64,000 nucleotides of DNA from Plasticicumulans lactativorans. Its GTDB lineage: Bacteria; Pseudomonadota; Gammaproteobacteria; Competibacterales; Competibacteraceae. Below are positions 33,908-45,520 of the stretch, piece by piece. The translations under genes and the position numbers were made by a program. Location: the NCBI RefSeq assembly GCF_004341245.1, contig NZ_SLWY01000007.1, forward strand, positions 147,465 to 211,464. The letters are read 5' to 3'. The first letter of the stretch is position 1. Each line of letters begins with the position of its first letter. The notes beneath the pieces are model-generated. The model did not search any database. It was not told the origin of the DNA and was given only the letters and a program-made list of their open reading frames with translations.

Positions 33908-34330
33908 TTACTTCACGCTCAGCCGCACGTCGAGGCTGTTGCGGGTGGCGTGGGAGTACGGGCAGACGATGTGGGCCTGGGCGACGACGGCCTCGGCGGT
34001 TTCGCGGTCGAGGCCGGGCAGGCTGACCGCCAGCGCGACGTCGAGGCCGAAGCCCGTGCCGTCGTCGCGCGGGCCGATGCCGACCGTCGCGGTGACGGTG
34101 CTGTCGTCGGCGATCTTCACCTTCTGCTGCGCGGCAACGAACTTGACCGCGCCGAGGAAGCAGGCCGAGTAGCCGGCGGCGAACAGTTGCTCGGGGTTGT
34201 TGCCGGCGCCGCCGGGGCCGCCCAGCTCCTTCGGCGTAACTAGCGTGACGGCGAAGGCGCCGTCGGCGGTGCGGGCGGAGCCGGTGCGGCCGCCGGTGGC
34301 GGTGGCTTCGGTGGTGTACAGGATGTTCAT
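33908..34330 (-). CDS. ohr: Organic hydroperoxide resistance protein (OsmC/Ohr family)
   Basis: 140 residues. Both peroxidatic/resolving Cys motifs of Ohr are present: AAGYSACFLGAVKFVA (first Cys, about residue 60) and AHIVCPYSHATRN (second, about 124). The N-terminus LYTTEATATGGRTGSARTADG is typical of Ohr rather than OsmC. Ohr reduces organic hydroperoxides using lipoylated thiols. It is the last gene of a likely doxX-pirin-ohr unit (125 bp after pirin), all divergent from a LysR regulator. Ohr is often controlled by the MarR-type OhrR; none is seen here. Confidence 0.95.
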   Translation of the reverse strand: MNILYTTEATATGGRTGSARTADGAFAVTLVTPKELGGPGGAGNNPEQLFAAGYSACFLGAVKFVAAQQKVKIADDSTVTATVGIGPRDDGTGFGLDVALAVSLPGLDRETAEAVVAQAHIVCPYSHATRNSLDVRLSVK

Positions 34331-34455
34331 CGCGATGCTCCTCGAGGTCGGGTGGAGCCGCACGCGGCGGACTCCGGGACGAAAGGCAGGGTTGACGGGC
34401 TGCGCCGCCCGCCCGCAGGCGGTGACGGGCGAGGCGGCGCAGGGTGGACACGACG

Positions 34456-35172
34456 TCAGTGCCGCGCGGTGTCGGCGCGCAGGTCGAACACCAGCACCTC
34501 GGCGTCGCGGCCGGCGGCGACGTGCAGCTCCGACACGTCGCGCAGCTTGAGGCCGTCGCCGGCGTGCAGTTCGACACCGTTCACCTGCAGGCTGCCGCGG
34601 GCCAGATGAATGTAGGCGATCCGTCCTGCGGCGAGCGTCAATCTCGCCGTTTCGTCTCCCGCAAACAAGCCGGCGTAGACGGTCGCATCCTGGTGCAGGC
34701 GCAGCGACCCCTCGCGGCCATCGGCCGAGACGATGGGCTGCAGCCGCCCGCGCTTGCGCTCGGCGCCGAAGTGCGCCTGCTGGTACTGCGGGGCGATACC
34801 GCGCACCGCCGGGATGATCCAGATCTGCAGGAAGTGCACCGGCGCCTGCGCCGAGGGGTTGAACTCGCTGTGCGCGATGCCGCTGCCGGCGCTGATCATC
34901 TGCACGTCGCCGGGGCGGATCACCGAACCGTTGCCGAGCGTGTCGCGGTGCTCCAGCGCACCGTCGAGCACGTAGGAGAAGATCTCCATGTCGCGGTGCG
35001 GATGCAGGCCGAAGCCCTGCCCCGGGGCGACGCGGTCGTCGTTGATGACCCGCAGGTCGGAAAAGCCGCGCTCGCGCGGATCGTCGTAACCACCGAACGA
35101 GAAGGTGTGGCGGGAGCTGAGCCAGCCGTGCTCGGCCACGCCGCGGTCGGATGCCTTGCGCAATTCGATCAT
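34456..35172 (-). CDS. Pirin family protein
   Basis: 238 residues, bicupin. N-terminal block SRHTFSFGGYDDPRERGFSDL and metal-binding HPHRDMEIFSYVLDG are diagnostic; a second His is in GIAHSEFNPS. Bacterial pirins such as YhhW are quercetin dioxygenases in vitro, but physiological roles vary. The ATG at 35172 was chosen because it begins the family core (MIELRKASDRG). Between doxX (55 bp) and ohr, so a redox-stress context is likely. Confidence 0.93.
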   Translation of the reverse strand: MIELRKASDRGVAEHGWLSSRHTFSFGGYDDPRERGFSDLRVINDDRVAPGQGFGLHPHRDMEIFSYVLDGALEHRDTLGNGSVIRPGDVQMISAGSGIAHSEFNPSAQAPVHFLQIWIIPAVRGIAPQYQQAHFGAERKRGRLQPIVSADGREGSLRLHQDATVYAGLFAGDETARLTLAAGRIAYIHLARGSLQVNGVELHAGDGLKLRDVSELHVAAGRDAEVLVFDLRADTARH

Positions 35173-35227
35173 GTTCGTGCTCCGGTCGGGCGGGCGGCCG
35201 CTGCGTCGGCCGCCCGCGGGTGGGGGT

Positions 35228-35668
35228 TCAGGCCTTTGCGCCGACGGCATCGCCGCGGCGGCCGAGCCACGCGTCGAGGCTCAGCGCACCGCCGCCGAAG
35301 GCGGTGACCTGCAGCAGCCCGCCGGTGATCGCCAGGTTCTTCAGGAAGTGGATCACCTGCCCCTGGTCGGCGGGGTTGAAGTGGAAGGCGAACGCGGTGA
35401 CCAGCGTGAACGCGGCCATCAGCGCGGCGACCGTGCGCGTGCGGTAGCCGAGCACCAGCGCCAGCGCGAGCCCGATCTCGACCGCCAGCGCGCCGAGGTA
35501 GGCGAGCAGCGGGAAGGGCAGGCCGGCGGCGGCGATGTAGGCCTGGGTGGCGGCCGGCGCGGCGAGCTTGCCGACGCCGCTGACCAGGAACAGGGCGCCG
35601 AGCAGCGCACGGCCGCTGGCCGGGACGATGGCGGTGAGCAGGGGGGACGGGGCGGTCGTGGTGTTCAT
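35228..35668 (-). CDS. DoxX family membrane protein
   Basis: 146 residues with four hydrophobic segments; the DoxX core shows RALLGALFLVSGVGKL, PLLAYLGALAVEIGLALALV and FHFNPADQGQVIHFLKNLAI. DoxX proteins are small quinone-linked or thiosulfate-related membrane proteins; many, as here, are paired with pirin and LysR genes in stress-response clusters. First gene of the doxX-pirin-ohr unit; 146 bp from the divergent LysR gene, so the regulator probably acts in that gap. Confidence 0.9.
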   Translation of the reverse strand: MNTTTAPSPLLTAIVPASGRALLGALFLVSGVGKLAAPAATQAYIAAAGLPFPLLAYLGALAVEIGLALALVLGYRTRTVAALMAAFTLVTAFAFHFNPADQGQVIHFLKNLAITGGLLQVTAFGGGALSLDAWLGRRGDAVGAKA

Positions 35669-35814
35669 GGGCAGGTCCTCGTGAGTCGCGTGATCGGGTT
35701 GCCGGTGCGGGCGGGCCGGTGCTGCCGGTGCCTTGCCGATGGGTGCACTCTACGCGGGTACATCCTTCGCATAAATCGGCCAGAATGCGTCACATCGTCC
35801 ACCCGGGAGAGACA

Positions 35815-36711
35815 ATGAGCGCACTCGAAGACATGCAGCTCTTCGTCGCCACCGTCGACGCCGGCAGCTTCACCGCGGCCGCCGAGCGCCTGGGGCTGTC
35901 GAAGCAGTTCGTCAGCCGCCGGCTGATGGCGCTCGAAGCGCGCCTGGGCGTGCGCCTCTTGATCCGCACCACGCGCCGGCTCAGCGTCACCGCGCTCGGC
36001 CACGAGTACCACGCGCGGGCGACGCAGATCCTCGAAGCCGTCAGCGAGGCCGAGCACGTCGTCGGCAGCGGCAGCAGCAGCCCGCGCGGCACGCTGCGGG
36101 TGTCCGCGCCGATGTCGTTCGGCACGCTGCACCTCGGCGGCGTGGTGCCGGACTTCCTCGCCCGCTGCCCGGAGGTGCGGCTGGAGCTGGACCTCAACGA
36201 CCGCCTGGTCGACCTGGTCGGCGAGGGCTACGACATGGCGATCCGCATCGGCACGCTGCGCGACTCGGCGCTGGTCGCCCGGCGCATCGCCCCGGCGCCG
36301 CTGGTGAGCTGCTGCAGCCCCGACTACCTGCGCCGCCGTGGCGCGCCGGCGACCCCGGACGCGCTGCGCGCGCACGACTGCCTGCCCTACGGCCACGGCC
36401 GCAGCGTCGAGTGGGTCTATGCGCGCGACGGCGCGCCGTGGCCGGTCGCGGTCTCCGGCCGGCTGCGCGTGAACAACGGCGAACTCGCCCGCGACGCCGC
36501 GATCGCCGGCCTCGGCATCGCCCTGCTGCCGACCTTCATCGTCGGCCCGGCGCTGCGCGCCGGTGCGCTGGTGACGGTGCTCGACGCCTACGCGCCGCCG
36601 CCCGAGGCGGTGTGGGCGGTGTACCCGCAGCACCGCCAGGCGTTCCTGGCGATCCGCGTGTTCGTCGACTTCCTGCGCGAGGCGTTCGCGGACGGGGCGC
36701 GCTGGGCCTGA
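35815..36711 (+). CDS. LysR family transcriptional regulator
   Basis: 298 residues. N-terminal winged helix: SFTAAAERLGLSKQFVSRRL then LEARLGVRLLIRTTRRLSVT; C-terminal periplasmic-binding-like effector domain (RGTLRVSAPMSFG, VNNGELARDAAIAGLGIALL). It belongs to the CrgA/YhaJ-like group by overall pattern. Divergent from doxX-pirin-ohr, with which such regulators often pair; it probably activates that set in response to electrophiles or oxidants. The ATG at 35815 has GGGAGAGAC upstream. Confidence 0.93.
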   Translation: MSALEDMQLFVATVDAGSFTAAAERLGLSKQFVSRRLMALEARLGVRLLIRTTRRLSVTALGHEYHARATQILEAVSEAEHVVGSGSSSPRGTLRVSAPMSFGTLHLGGVVPDFLARCPEVRLELDLNDRLVDLVGEGYDMAIRIGTLRDSALVARRIAPAPLVSCCSPDYLRRRGAPATPDALRAHDCLPYGHGRSVEWVYARDGAPWPVAVSGRLRVNNGELARDAAIAGLGIALLPTFIVGPALRAGALVTVLDAYAPPPEAVWAVYPQHRQAFLAIRVFVDFLREAFADGARWA

Positions 36712-36725
36712 GCGCCGCGGGGCGC

Positions 36726-37532
36726 TCAGGCGGGGAAGTACTTGTCGACGTCGAGCGCCTTGATGTTCGACGGGTGGGCCTGCTGCTGGTAGTGCTCCAC
36801 CGTGCGGTCGTCGTGGGCGGTGCAGTTGAGGTAGCGGCTGCGGCTCTTCAGACGCGGGATGGCCTTCTTGAACACGCCCTCGCACACCGCGCACTGGCGC
36901 TTGCAGCCGTACAGCGGCAGCGTGCCGGTGATGCTGTCGGGCACGTGCAGCAGCGCCGCCAGCAGCTTCTGCTCGGCGTGCTCGTTGACGCCGGTGTTGG
37001 CCCCCGCGTAGTTGCCGACGACGAAGACGATGCCCGCCACCGGCGGCTTGGTGCCGTCGCCGTCGGGCTCGACCAGCGTGTACTTGGGGTTGGCGACCGC
37101 CTTCGGGAAGACCGTGATCGGCGCCGGGTAGGCCACCGCCTGCGGCTCGCCCTTCTCGTTGCGCGAGGCCAGCTCGAACAGCGCCAGCTTGCCGGGCGAG
37201 TCCGGCTCCGCGTACTCGTAGGCGCCCTTGATCTTGATCCGCGCGAACACCCGGCCCTGGTAGGTCTCGACGTGCTGGACCAGTTGCTCCGGCGTCTTGA
37301 TGCCGAGCTTGTTCAGCAGTTCCTGCTGCAGCAGGGAGTCCTGATCGTCGTTGTTGGCGATCCACAGCGCGTCGCGGACGAACAGGATCTGCGTCTCCTG
37401 TCCGTCGCCGGCCGTCGCCGCCAGCACCGGCGAGTCGGTGTCGGTCAGGTAGGTGAGCCGGCCACCGTCCTTCTTGATGCGGCCGCTGGCCAGGTTGAGG
37501 TACAGCGCGATCTGGTTCATCGAGTAGAGCAT
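36726..37532 (-). CDS. Putative zinc-dependent deaminase-fold protein (stand-alone)
   Basis: 268 residues, no signal peptide or membrane segment. The C-terminal half has the deaminase-superfamily pattern: a strand IVFVVGNYAG, then NTGVNEHAEQKLLAALLHV with the H-A-E motif near residue 185, then LPLYGCKRQCAVCEGVFKKA with CxxC (CAVC). These are the zinc ligands and catalytic Glu of cytidine-deaminase-like and polymorphic-toxin deaminases. The N-terminal ~160 residues (MNQIALYLNLASGRIKKDGG onwards) are unassigned. A stand-alone enzyme or toxin-like effector is possible; no secretion signal or immunity gene is visible. Start ATG 37532 is favoured by GGAG nine bases upstream. Confidence 0.6.
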   Translation of the reverse strand: MLYSMNQIALYLNLASGRIKKDGGRLTYLTDTDSPVLAATAGDGQETQILFVRDALWIANNDDQDSLLQQELLNKLGIKTPEQLVQHVETYQGRVFARIKIKGAYEYAEPDSPGKLALFELASRNEKGEPQAVAYPAPITVFPKAVANPKYTLVEPDGDGTKPPVAGIVFVVGNYAGANTGVNEHAEQKLLAALLHVPDSITGTLPLYGCKRQCAVCEGVFKKAIPRLKSRSRYLNCTAHDDRTVEHYQQQAHPSNIKALDVDKYFPA

Positions 37533-37675
37533 GCCGGCGCTCCGCTGGGGGTTTCGGGCGGGTGCGGAACGGCCTGCGCGCTGCGGCGGCAGCGGCCGGG
37601 CCGGACCCTCGGCGCCGCCTGCGGCGACGCTCCGCACAAGGTAGCCGACGGGTGACCACCAGGGGCCCGCAAACG

Positions 37676-37713
37676 GCAAGGCCGCGCCGGGTTGCCCCCC
37701 GGCGCGGCCTTGC
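37676..37713 (-). terminator. Putative terminator after the pyruvate carboxylase gene
   Basis: A perfect 16-bp stem GCAAGGCCGCGCCGGG / CCCGGCGCGGCCTTGC with a six-base loop, 25 bp past the pyruvate carboxylase stop. Downstream on the minus strand is CGTTTGC, a weak T-run, so it could also be a stable 3' end structure. It lies before the deaminase-like gene on the same strand. Confidence 0.65.
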
Positions 37714-37738
37714 GCTACCCCGCGGCCTGCGGCGGTGC

Positions 37739-41194
<3,456 letters not shown>

Positions 41195-41372
41195 GGGTTC
41201 TCCTGCGGTAGCGCTGTCTATCGATTGATCAGATAAATGTTTTCTGTGCCGATCATTGCCGAAAATAACGAAATCCTGCCGACCGGACAACGCGAACGGC
41301 CGGGCCCGCCGGCACCGGTCGGTTCTTGATGCAGAATCGATGCCGCCAGCCCGCTGCCCGAGGAACCTACCC

Positions 41373-41903
41373 ATGCCGATCCGTCCCTTCGCCGGCCACG
41401 CCCCGCAAATCGCCGCCAGTGCCTACGTCGACGCCACCGCGGTGGTGATCGGCGCGGTCGAGATCGGTGCAGACGCCTCGATCTGGCCGTTGTGCGTGGT
41501 GCGCGGCGACGTGCAGTCGATCCACATTGGTGCACGCAGCAACGTCCAGGACGGCACCGTGATCCACGTGACCCACGACAGCCGCTTCTGCCCCGGCGGG
41601 CTGCCGACGCGCATCGGCCACGACGTCACCATCGGCCACCAGGCGATGCTGCACGCCTGCACCATCGGCGACTTCTGCCTGATCGGCATGGGGGCGATCG
41701 TGATGGACGGCGCCGTGCTCGACCGCCACGTGATGCTCGGCGCCGGCAGCGTGGTCGGCCCCGGCAAGCACCTCGAGGGCGGCTACCTGTACGTCGGCAG
41801 CCCGGCGCAGCGGATGCGCCCGCTGAGCGAGCGCGAGCGCGAGTTCCTCGCCTACTCCGCCGAGAACTACGTGCGGCTGAAGGAGCAGCACCGCGCCGGC
41901 TGA
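41373..41903 (+). CDS. Gamma carbonic anhydrase-like hexapeptide-repeat protein
   Basis: 176 residues, left-handed beta-helix of hexapeptide repeats. Three zinc-ligand His are in place: THDSR region (IHVTHD), HDVTIGHQAMLHAC; RGDVQSIHIGARSNVQDGTV is the family core. YrdA/CaiE-like members have weak or unproven anhydrase activity. The ATG has GAGGAACC upstream. Divergent from pyruvate carboxylase with 178 bp between, so the two may share a control region. Confidence 0.9.
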   Translation: MPIRPFAGHAPQIAASAYVDATAVVIGAVEIGADASIWPLCVVRGDVQSIHIGARSNVQDGTVIHVTHDSRFCPGGLPTRIGHDVTIGHQAMLHACTIGDFCLIGMGAIVMDGAVLDRHVMLGAGSVVGPGKHLEGGYLYVGSPAQRMRPLSEREREFLAYSAENYVRLKEQHRAG

Positions 41904-42063
41904 ACGGCGCGGCGGAATAGGGCGCACGCCCCGGTGTAGAGATCGACGAGAGGCGGCCCGAACCGCCCGTGATCTCCCGCCTCGCACCGGGCCACGGCGC
42001 GCCGCAGCACGCCCCCCTATCCCCCGGCCCCGTCGGGGCCTTGCGCTCACCAGGAGTCTCGCC

Positions 42064-42654
42064 ATGCACTCGTCGCTACCCGTTCGTCGTCACCGCCTGT
42101 TCGTCCTCACCGGCCTGATCGGCGCCGCGCTGCTCGCCGCGCCGCTCGCGCTGAAGCTCGATCCGCTGCATCTCGACTACGGCAGCGCACTCGCCAAGGA
42201 GGGCGGCGGCAAGGGGGGTGGAGGCGGCGGCGGTGGTTCGGGCGGTGGCGGCGGCAAGGGCAGCGGCGGCAGCGGCAAGAGCGGTGGCGAAGGCGGCAGC
42301 GGCCGGGGCGGCGACGGCAGCAGTGGCAGGAGCGGAGACGGTGGCGAAGGCGCCGGCGGGCATGGCCGCAGCGGCGGCGAACACGTCGGCGAAGCGCGCG
42401 GCCGCGACGCCGAAGGCGAAGCCCCGCGCGGCGCCGACAGCCCCCGCGACCTCGCCGAGGCGCGCGGCCGCATTGCCGAGGGCGAAGCCCCGCGTGGCGC
42501 CGACGACGCCCACGACCTCGCCGAAGCGCGCGGCCGCGTTGCCGAGGGCGAGGCCCTGCGCGACGCGACGCAACCCCAGGCACTGATCCCCCGCACCGGC
42601 GTTGGCGGCCCCGTCGGCCACGCCCCCGCCCCAATCGAAAGCCCCCGTCGGTAA
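42064..42654 (+). CDS. Secreted Gly-rich protein with 22-residue repeats
   Basis: 196 residues. A Lys/Arg start and hydrophobic FVLTGLIGAALLAAPLAL form a signal or anchor. Residues about 46-105 are Gly/Ser-rich (GGGKGGGGGGGGSGGGGGKG). From about 108 three near-copies of EARGRxAEGEAPRGADxxxDLA occur, period 22 residues (66 bp). Low complexity makes the coding status less certain, but the GC pattern, start (AGGAGTCTCGCC before ATG) and hairpin terminator after the stop support it. Function unknown; a cell-surface or matrix role is possible. Confidence 0.65.
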   Translation: MHSSLPVRRHRLFVLTGLIGAALLAAPLALKLDPLHLDYGSALAKEGGGKGGGGGGGGSGGGGGKGSGGSGKSGGEGGSGRGGDGSSGRSGDGGEGAGGHGRSGGEHVGEARGRDAEGEAPRGADSPRDLAEARGRIAEGEAPRGADDAHDLAEARGRVAEGEALRDATQPQALIPRTGVGGPVGHAPAPIESPRR

Positions 42655-42672
42655 CGCCGGCGGGGGCTTTCG
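42636..42672. terminator. Bidirectional hairpin terminator
   Basis: A 16-bp stem (one G/T mismatch) CGAAAGCCCCCGTCGG / CCGGCGGGGGCTTTCG with a short loop that contains the stop codon of the Gly-rich gene. It lies between convergent genes (Gly-rich gene and anti-sigma gene). CTTTCG sits at both ends; T-runs are short. Confidence 0.75.
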
Positions 42673-42728
42673 GGGTGCGCTCCGTGGTGGCGGGTGGAGC
42701 GCCGGCCGCCGTGATGAGGTGGCCGCGC

Positions 42729-43508
42729 CTACAGTTCGAGCTGCCGGTACACCTCGTGCGCCGCGCCCTCCAGCGCCTCGCGACCGATGTCGCCGACCAG
42801 CGCGTAGTTGAGCACGCCGTCGGCCCAGTAGAAGGCATCGAGGCCGTCGCGGCTGGTGAAGCGGAACGCCGTCTCGCGCACGTCGTCGCAGCGCGTGACG
42901 TACAGCGTGAGCCGGTGCCCGGTCGCGTCCTGGTACATGAACTGCGCGGCGGGCTGGCCGCTGCCGTCGGGCAGCAGGCGGCCGCCGAGCAACTGGAAGC
43001 CGAGCACCTCGAGCGCCGGCGGGCGGATCGGGTGACCCATGCGCTTCGACAGCCACGCCGCCAGGTGCGCGCCCTGCGCGGCCTCGACCTCCACCGGGTG
43101 GCGCACCTCGGGCACGTAGACCACGTGTGCCGCCAGCGCCTCGTGGGCGACTTCGAGCTCGCTCACGCCACCGATGCCGTCGGGGCCGATCCAGGTGTGC
43201 CCGCTCCAGCCGGCCACGCCGCCGAGCAGCAGCCAGCCGGCCGCCGCCGCGGCACGCGCCCAGCCGGCGGCGCGGCGGCGCGGCGGCGCGGCGGTGGCCG
43301 CGGCGCGCAGGCGCGCGGGCACGGGCTCGGCGAGCACGTCGTCGTAAAGCACGTGCAGGCCGTGGTCGATCTCGGCGTAGGCGCGCAGGCGCGCGGCAGC
43401 CTCGGGCTGCTCGGCGAGCCAGGCATCCACCTCCAGGCGCCGCGCCGGCGGCAGTTCGCCGTCGAGCCAGGCGTGCAGATCGGCCTCGGAAACCGGCCGG
43501 CGGTTCAT
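42729..43508 (-). CDS. Anti-sigma factor, membrane-anchored
   Basis: 259 residues. The N-terminal ~60 residues (PVSEADLHAWLDGELPPARR, then LAEQPEAAARLRAYAEID) form the helical anti-sigma domain; there is no HxxxCxxC zinc motif. One membrane helix near 82-103 (AAAAGWLLLGGVAGWSGHTW) is followed by a periplasmic domain of about 150 residues containing one Cys. Its ATG overlaps the ECF sigma stop by four bases, so the pair is translationally coupled and the protein very likely sequesters that sigma factor. Confidence 0.9.
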   Translation of the reverse strand: MNRRPVSEADLHAWLDGELPPARRLEVDAWLAEQPEAAARLRAYAEIDHGLHVLYDDVLAEPVPARLRAAATAAPPRRRAAGWARAAAAAGWLLLGGVAGWSGHTWIGPDGIGGVSELEVAHEALAAHVVYVPEVRHPVEVEAAQGAHLAAWLSKRMGHPIRPPALEVLGFQLLGGRLLPDGSGQPAAQFMYQDATGHRLTLYVTRCDDVRETAFRFTSRDGLDAFYWADGVLNYALVGDIGREALEGAAHEVYRQLEL

Positions 43509-44017
43509 TTCACCCTCCTCAGGCGCGGCCCTTCGACCCCGCCCAGCAGCCCGCGCAGGCGCTCGCGCGCCCGCGACAGCCGCGACATCACGGTGCCGAT
43601 CGGCACCCCGAGCACCTCGGCGGCCTCCTGGTAGCTGAGCTGCTCCAGCCCCACCAGCAACAGCACCGCGCGCTGCTCCTCGGGCAGGCGGTGCAGCGCC
43701 CGCTCGAGCTCGCCGAGCTCGATCTGCACGTCGTGCGCGGGGGCGACCGCCTCGCCGAGCGCGTCGGGGTCGAGGTCGACGCCCGGCGGCGTGCGGCTGA
43801 AGGCGCGCGCGGCGTTCGCATGCAGGTTGTGCAGGATGCTGAACAGCCACGGGCGCAGCGCGCTGCCGGCACGGAACAGGTGCAGCCGCGACCAGGCGCG
43901 TTCGAGGCAGTCCTGCACCAGATCGTCGGCGCGCGCGGCATCGCCGGTCAGTGCGCGCGCGTAGCGGCGCAGGCGCGGGATCTCGGCCACCAGCGCAGCG
44001 CCGAATTCGCGGCTCAT
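43505..44017 (-). CDS. ECF (sigma-70 family) RNA polymerase sigma factor
   Basis: 170 residues with region 2 (LRRYARALTGDAARADDLVQ, then DCLERAW) and region 4 (ERALHRLPEEQRAVLLLVGL, EVLGVPIGTVMSRLSRARER), the normal ECF layout. First gene of the sigma/anti-sigma operon. The trigger is unknown. The divergent secreted EF-hand gene is a candidate target. Its own promoter may be the GGGAAT-N17-GTAGAC at 44108-44137. Confidence 0.94.
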   Translation of the reverse strand: MSREFGAALVAEIPRLRRYARALTGDAARADDLVQDCLERAWSRLHLFRAGSALRPWLFSILHNLHANAARAFSRTPPGVDLDPDALGEAVAPAHDVQIELGELERALHRLPEEQRAVLLLVGLEQLSYQEAAEVLGVPIGTVMSRLSRARERLRGLLGGVEGPRLRRVK

Positions 44018-44107
44018 CGCCGCCCCCCACCGCCATCCGCGCCTCGTCGAAGTCTGTCGTCCATCGGCCCCTCCCGCCGCCCGGCTCGCGCCACGCGCGT
44101 CGCCGTT

Positions 44108-44137
44108 CGTCTACACAAGGGGGCGCGACTTATTCCC
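44108..44137 (-). promoter_or_regulatory. Candidate ECF-type promoter of the sigma operon
   Basis: The minus strand reads GGGAATAAG...GTGTAGACG with GGGAAT and GTAGAC 17 bases apart, an ECF-like -35/-10 layout, about 90 bp upstream of the sigma start. A different candidate, TGAACC-N17-GTCGAA, lies on the plus strand at 44163-44191. These are pattern matches only. Confidence 0.3.
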
Positions 44138-44239
44138 GTCGCGCCGGTGCCGGACCCGTGCCTGAACCAAAACGCGCGCGGGCAGGTCGAAAAAGTCCTG
44201 TGAAGTGGCGTCATGCCACGTAACTGAAGGAGAAGCATC

Positions 44240-44557
44240 ATGGCACTGAAGACGCTGACGAAGGCCGTCCTGATCGCCGCGCTGAGCAGCGCCGCCGCCC
44301 CCGTGCTGGCGGTGACCGAGACCGTGATCACCGTCACGCCGCTGCCCGGCGGCGGCGAGCAGACCAGCGTGACCAAGCAGGAACGCGCACCCGAGGCACC
44401 GGACCTGAGCTTCGAGTGGGCCGACCGCAACCACAACGGCCGCATCGAGCGCCCGGAAGCGAAGGACATGGGCATCCTCACCGGCACCTTCAACCGCCAC
44501 GCCGGCGCCAAGGGCTACCTGACGCGCGAGGAATACGAACAGGCGATCCAGGAGTGA
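44240..44557 (+). CDS. Secreted EF-hand protein
   Basis: 105 residues. Signal peptide TLTKAVLIAALSSAAAPVLA. The mature part has an EF-hand-like loop DRNHNGRIERPEA with a second degenerate helix-loop-helix (TGTFNRHAGAKGYLTREE), so it may bind Ca2+ in the periplasm. ATG at 44240 has GAAGGAGAAGC upstream. It is divergent from the ECF sigma gene; a TGAACC-N17-GTCGAA sequence and an inverted repeat GTGGCGTCATGCCAC lie in its leader. Likely belongs to the sigma regulon (inference). Confidence 0.85.
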   Translation: MALKTLTKAVLIAALSSAAAPVLAVTETVITVTPLPGGGEQTSVTKQERAPEAPDLSFEWADRNHNGRIERPEAKDMGILTGTFNRHAGAKGYLTREEYEQAIQE

Positions 44558-44563
44558 GCGCCG

Positions 44564-44589
44564 GCGCCCGCCCGGCAACGGGCGGGCGC
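44564..44589. terminator. Hairpin terminator between EF-hand gene and aroE
   Basis: A perfect 11-bp inverted repeat GCGCCCGCCCG / CGGGCGGGCGC with a four-base loop between two convergent genes. No long T-run; CCGTTTCAG follows on the plus strand. Confidence 0.7.
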
Positions 44590-44600
44590 ACCCTGCCGTT

Positions 44601-45416
44601 TCAGCCCGCGCGCAGCGCCGCCAGCACCGGCGCGGTCGCGGGCTCCACCCCCCGCCACAGCCGGAACGACCCCGCGGCCTGCTCGACCAGCATGCCGAGC
44701 CCGTCCACCGCGTGCGCCGCGCCGTGCGCGTGCGCCCAGCGCACGAAGGCCGTGGGGCGGTCGCCGTACACCATGTCGTAGCACCAGGCGCCGTCGGCGA
44801 GCAGGTCGTCGGGCAGCGGCGGCACCTCGTCGGTGAGGCCGGCGGCGGTGGCGTTGATCACCAGGTCGAAGCGCTTGCCGTCGAGGATGTCGAGGCCACC
44901 GCCGTAGACGCGGCCGAGGTCACCGAACATCAGCGCCAGCTCGGCCGCGGTCGCCGCGGTGCGGTTGGCGATCGTCAGGCTCGCCGGCGCCGCCGCCAGC
45001 AGCGGCTGCAGCACGCCGCGCACCGCCCCGCCGGCGCCGAGCACCAGCACCCGCCGCTCGGCGATGCTGCAGCCGAGGTTGCGCTCGAGGTCGTTGACCA
45101 GGCCGAGCCCGTCGGTGTTGTCGCCGAGCACGTCGTCGGTGCCGAACACCAGCGTGTTGACCGCGCCGGCGCGCTCGGCGCGTGCGCTCAGACGGTCGGC
45201 GTAGACCCAGGCGTCCTGCTTGAACGGCACGGTGATGTTGAGGCCGCGCCCGCCGGCGGCGCGGAAGGCGTCGGCGGCGGCGGCGAAGCCGCCGGGCTCG
45301 ACGAGGATCGCCTCGTAGACCAGGTCCTGCCCGGTCTGCGCGGCGAACAGCGCGTGGATCCGCGGGGACTTGCTGTGGGCGATCGGGTTGCCCATCACGG
45401 CGTAACGGTCGGTCAT
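44601..45416 (-). CDS. aroE: Shikimate dehydrogenase
   Basis: 271 residues. Substrate-binding N-domain: VMGNPIAHSKSPRIHALFAA and NITVPFKQDAW with the catalytic Lys, plus NTDGLGLVNDLE with the Asp. The NADP domain has VLVLGAGGAVRGVLQPLL and ANRTAA. It reduces 3-dehydroshikimate to shikimate in aromatic amino acid synthesis. The start is the first ATG of the family core. Divergent from tcdA with about 100 bp between. Confidence 0.97.
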   Translation of the reverse strand: MTDRYAVMGNPIAHSKSPRIHALFAAQTGQDLVYEAILVEPGGFAAAADAFRAAGGRGLNITVPFKQDAWVYADRLSARAERAGAVNTLVFGTDDVLGDNTDGLGLVNDLERNLGCSIAERRVLVLGAGGAVRGVLQPLLAAAPASLTIANRTAATAAELALMFGDLGRVYGGGLDILDGKRFDLVINATAAGLTDEVPPLPDDLLADGAWCYDMVYGDRPTAFVRWAHAHGAAHAVDGLGMLVEQAAGSFRLWRGVEPATAPVLAALRAG

Positions 45417-45520
45417 GGCGCGGGCTCGCGGCTATGCGGAAAGGTGCGCGATCTTCCTGCCGCGGGCGGGCCGGCGCAACGTCTTGGCGCCGCCGGGGCG
45501 CTGCCGTAAGGTGTCGGGCC

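Noticed and set aside
44163..44191. TGAACC-N17-GTCGAA as a firm ECF promoter for the EF-hand gene
   Set aside because: It differs from the candidate on the other strand, so both cannot be sites of the same sigma factor; kept only as a note.
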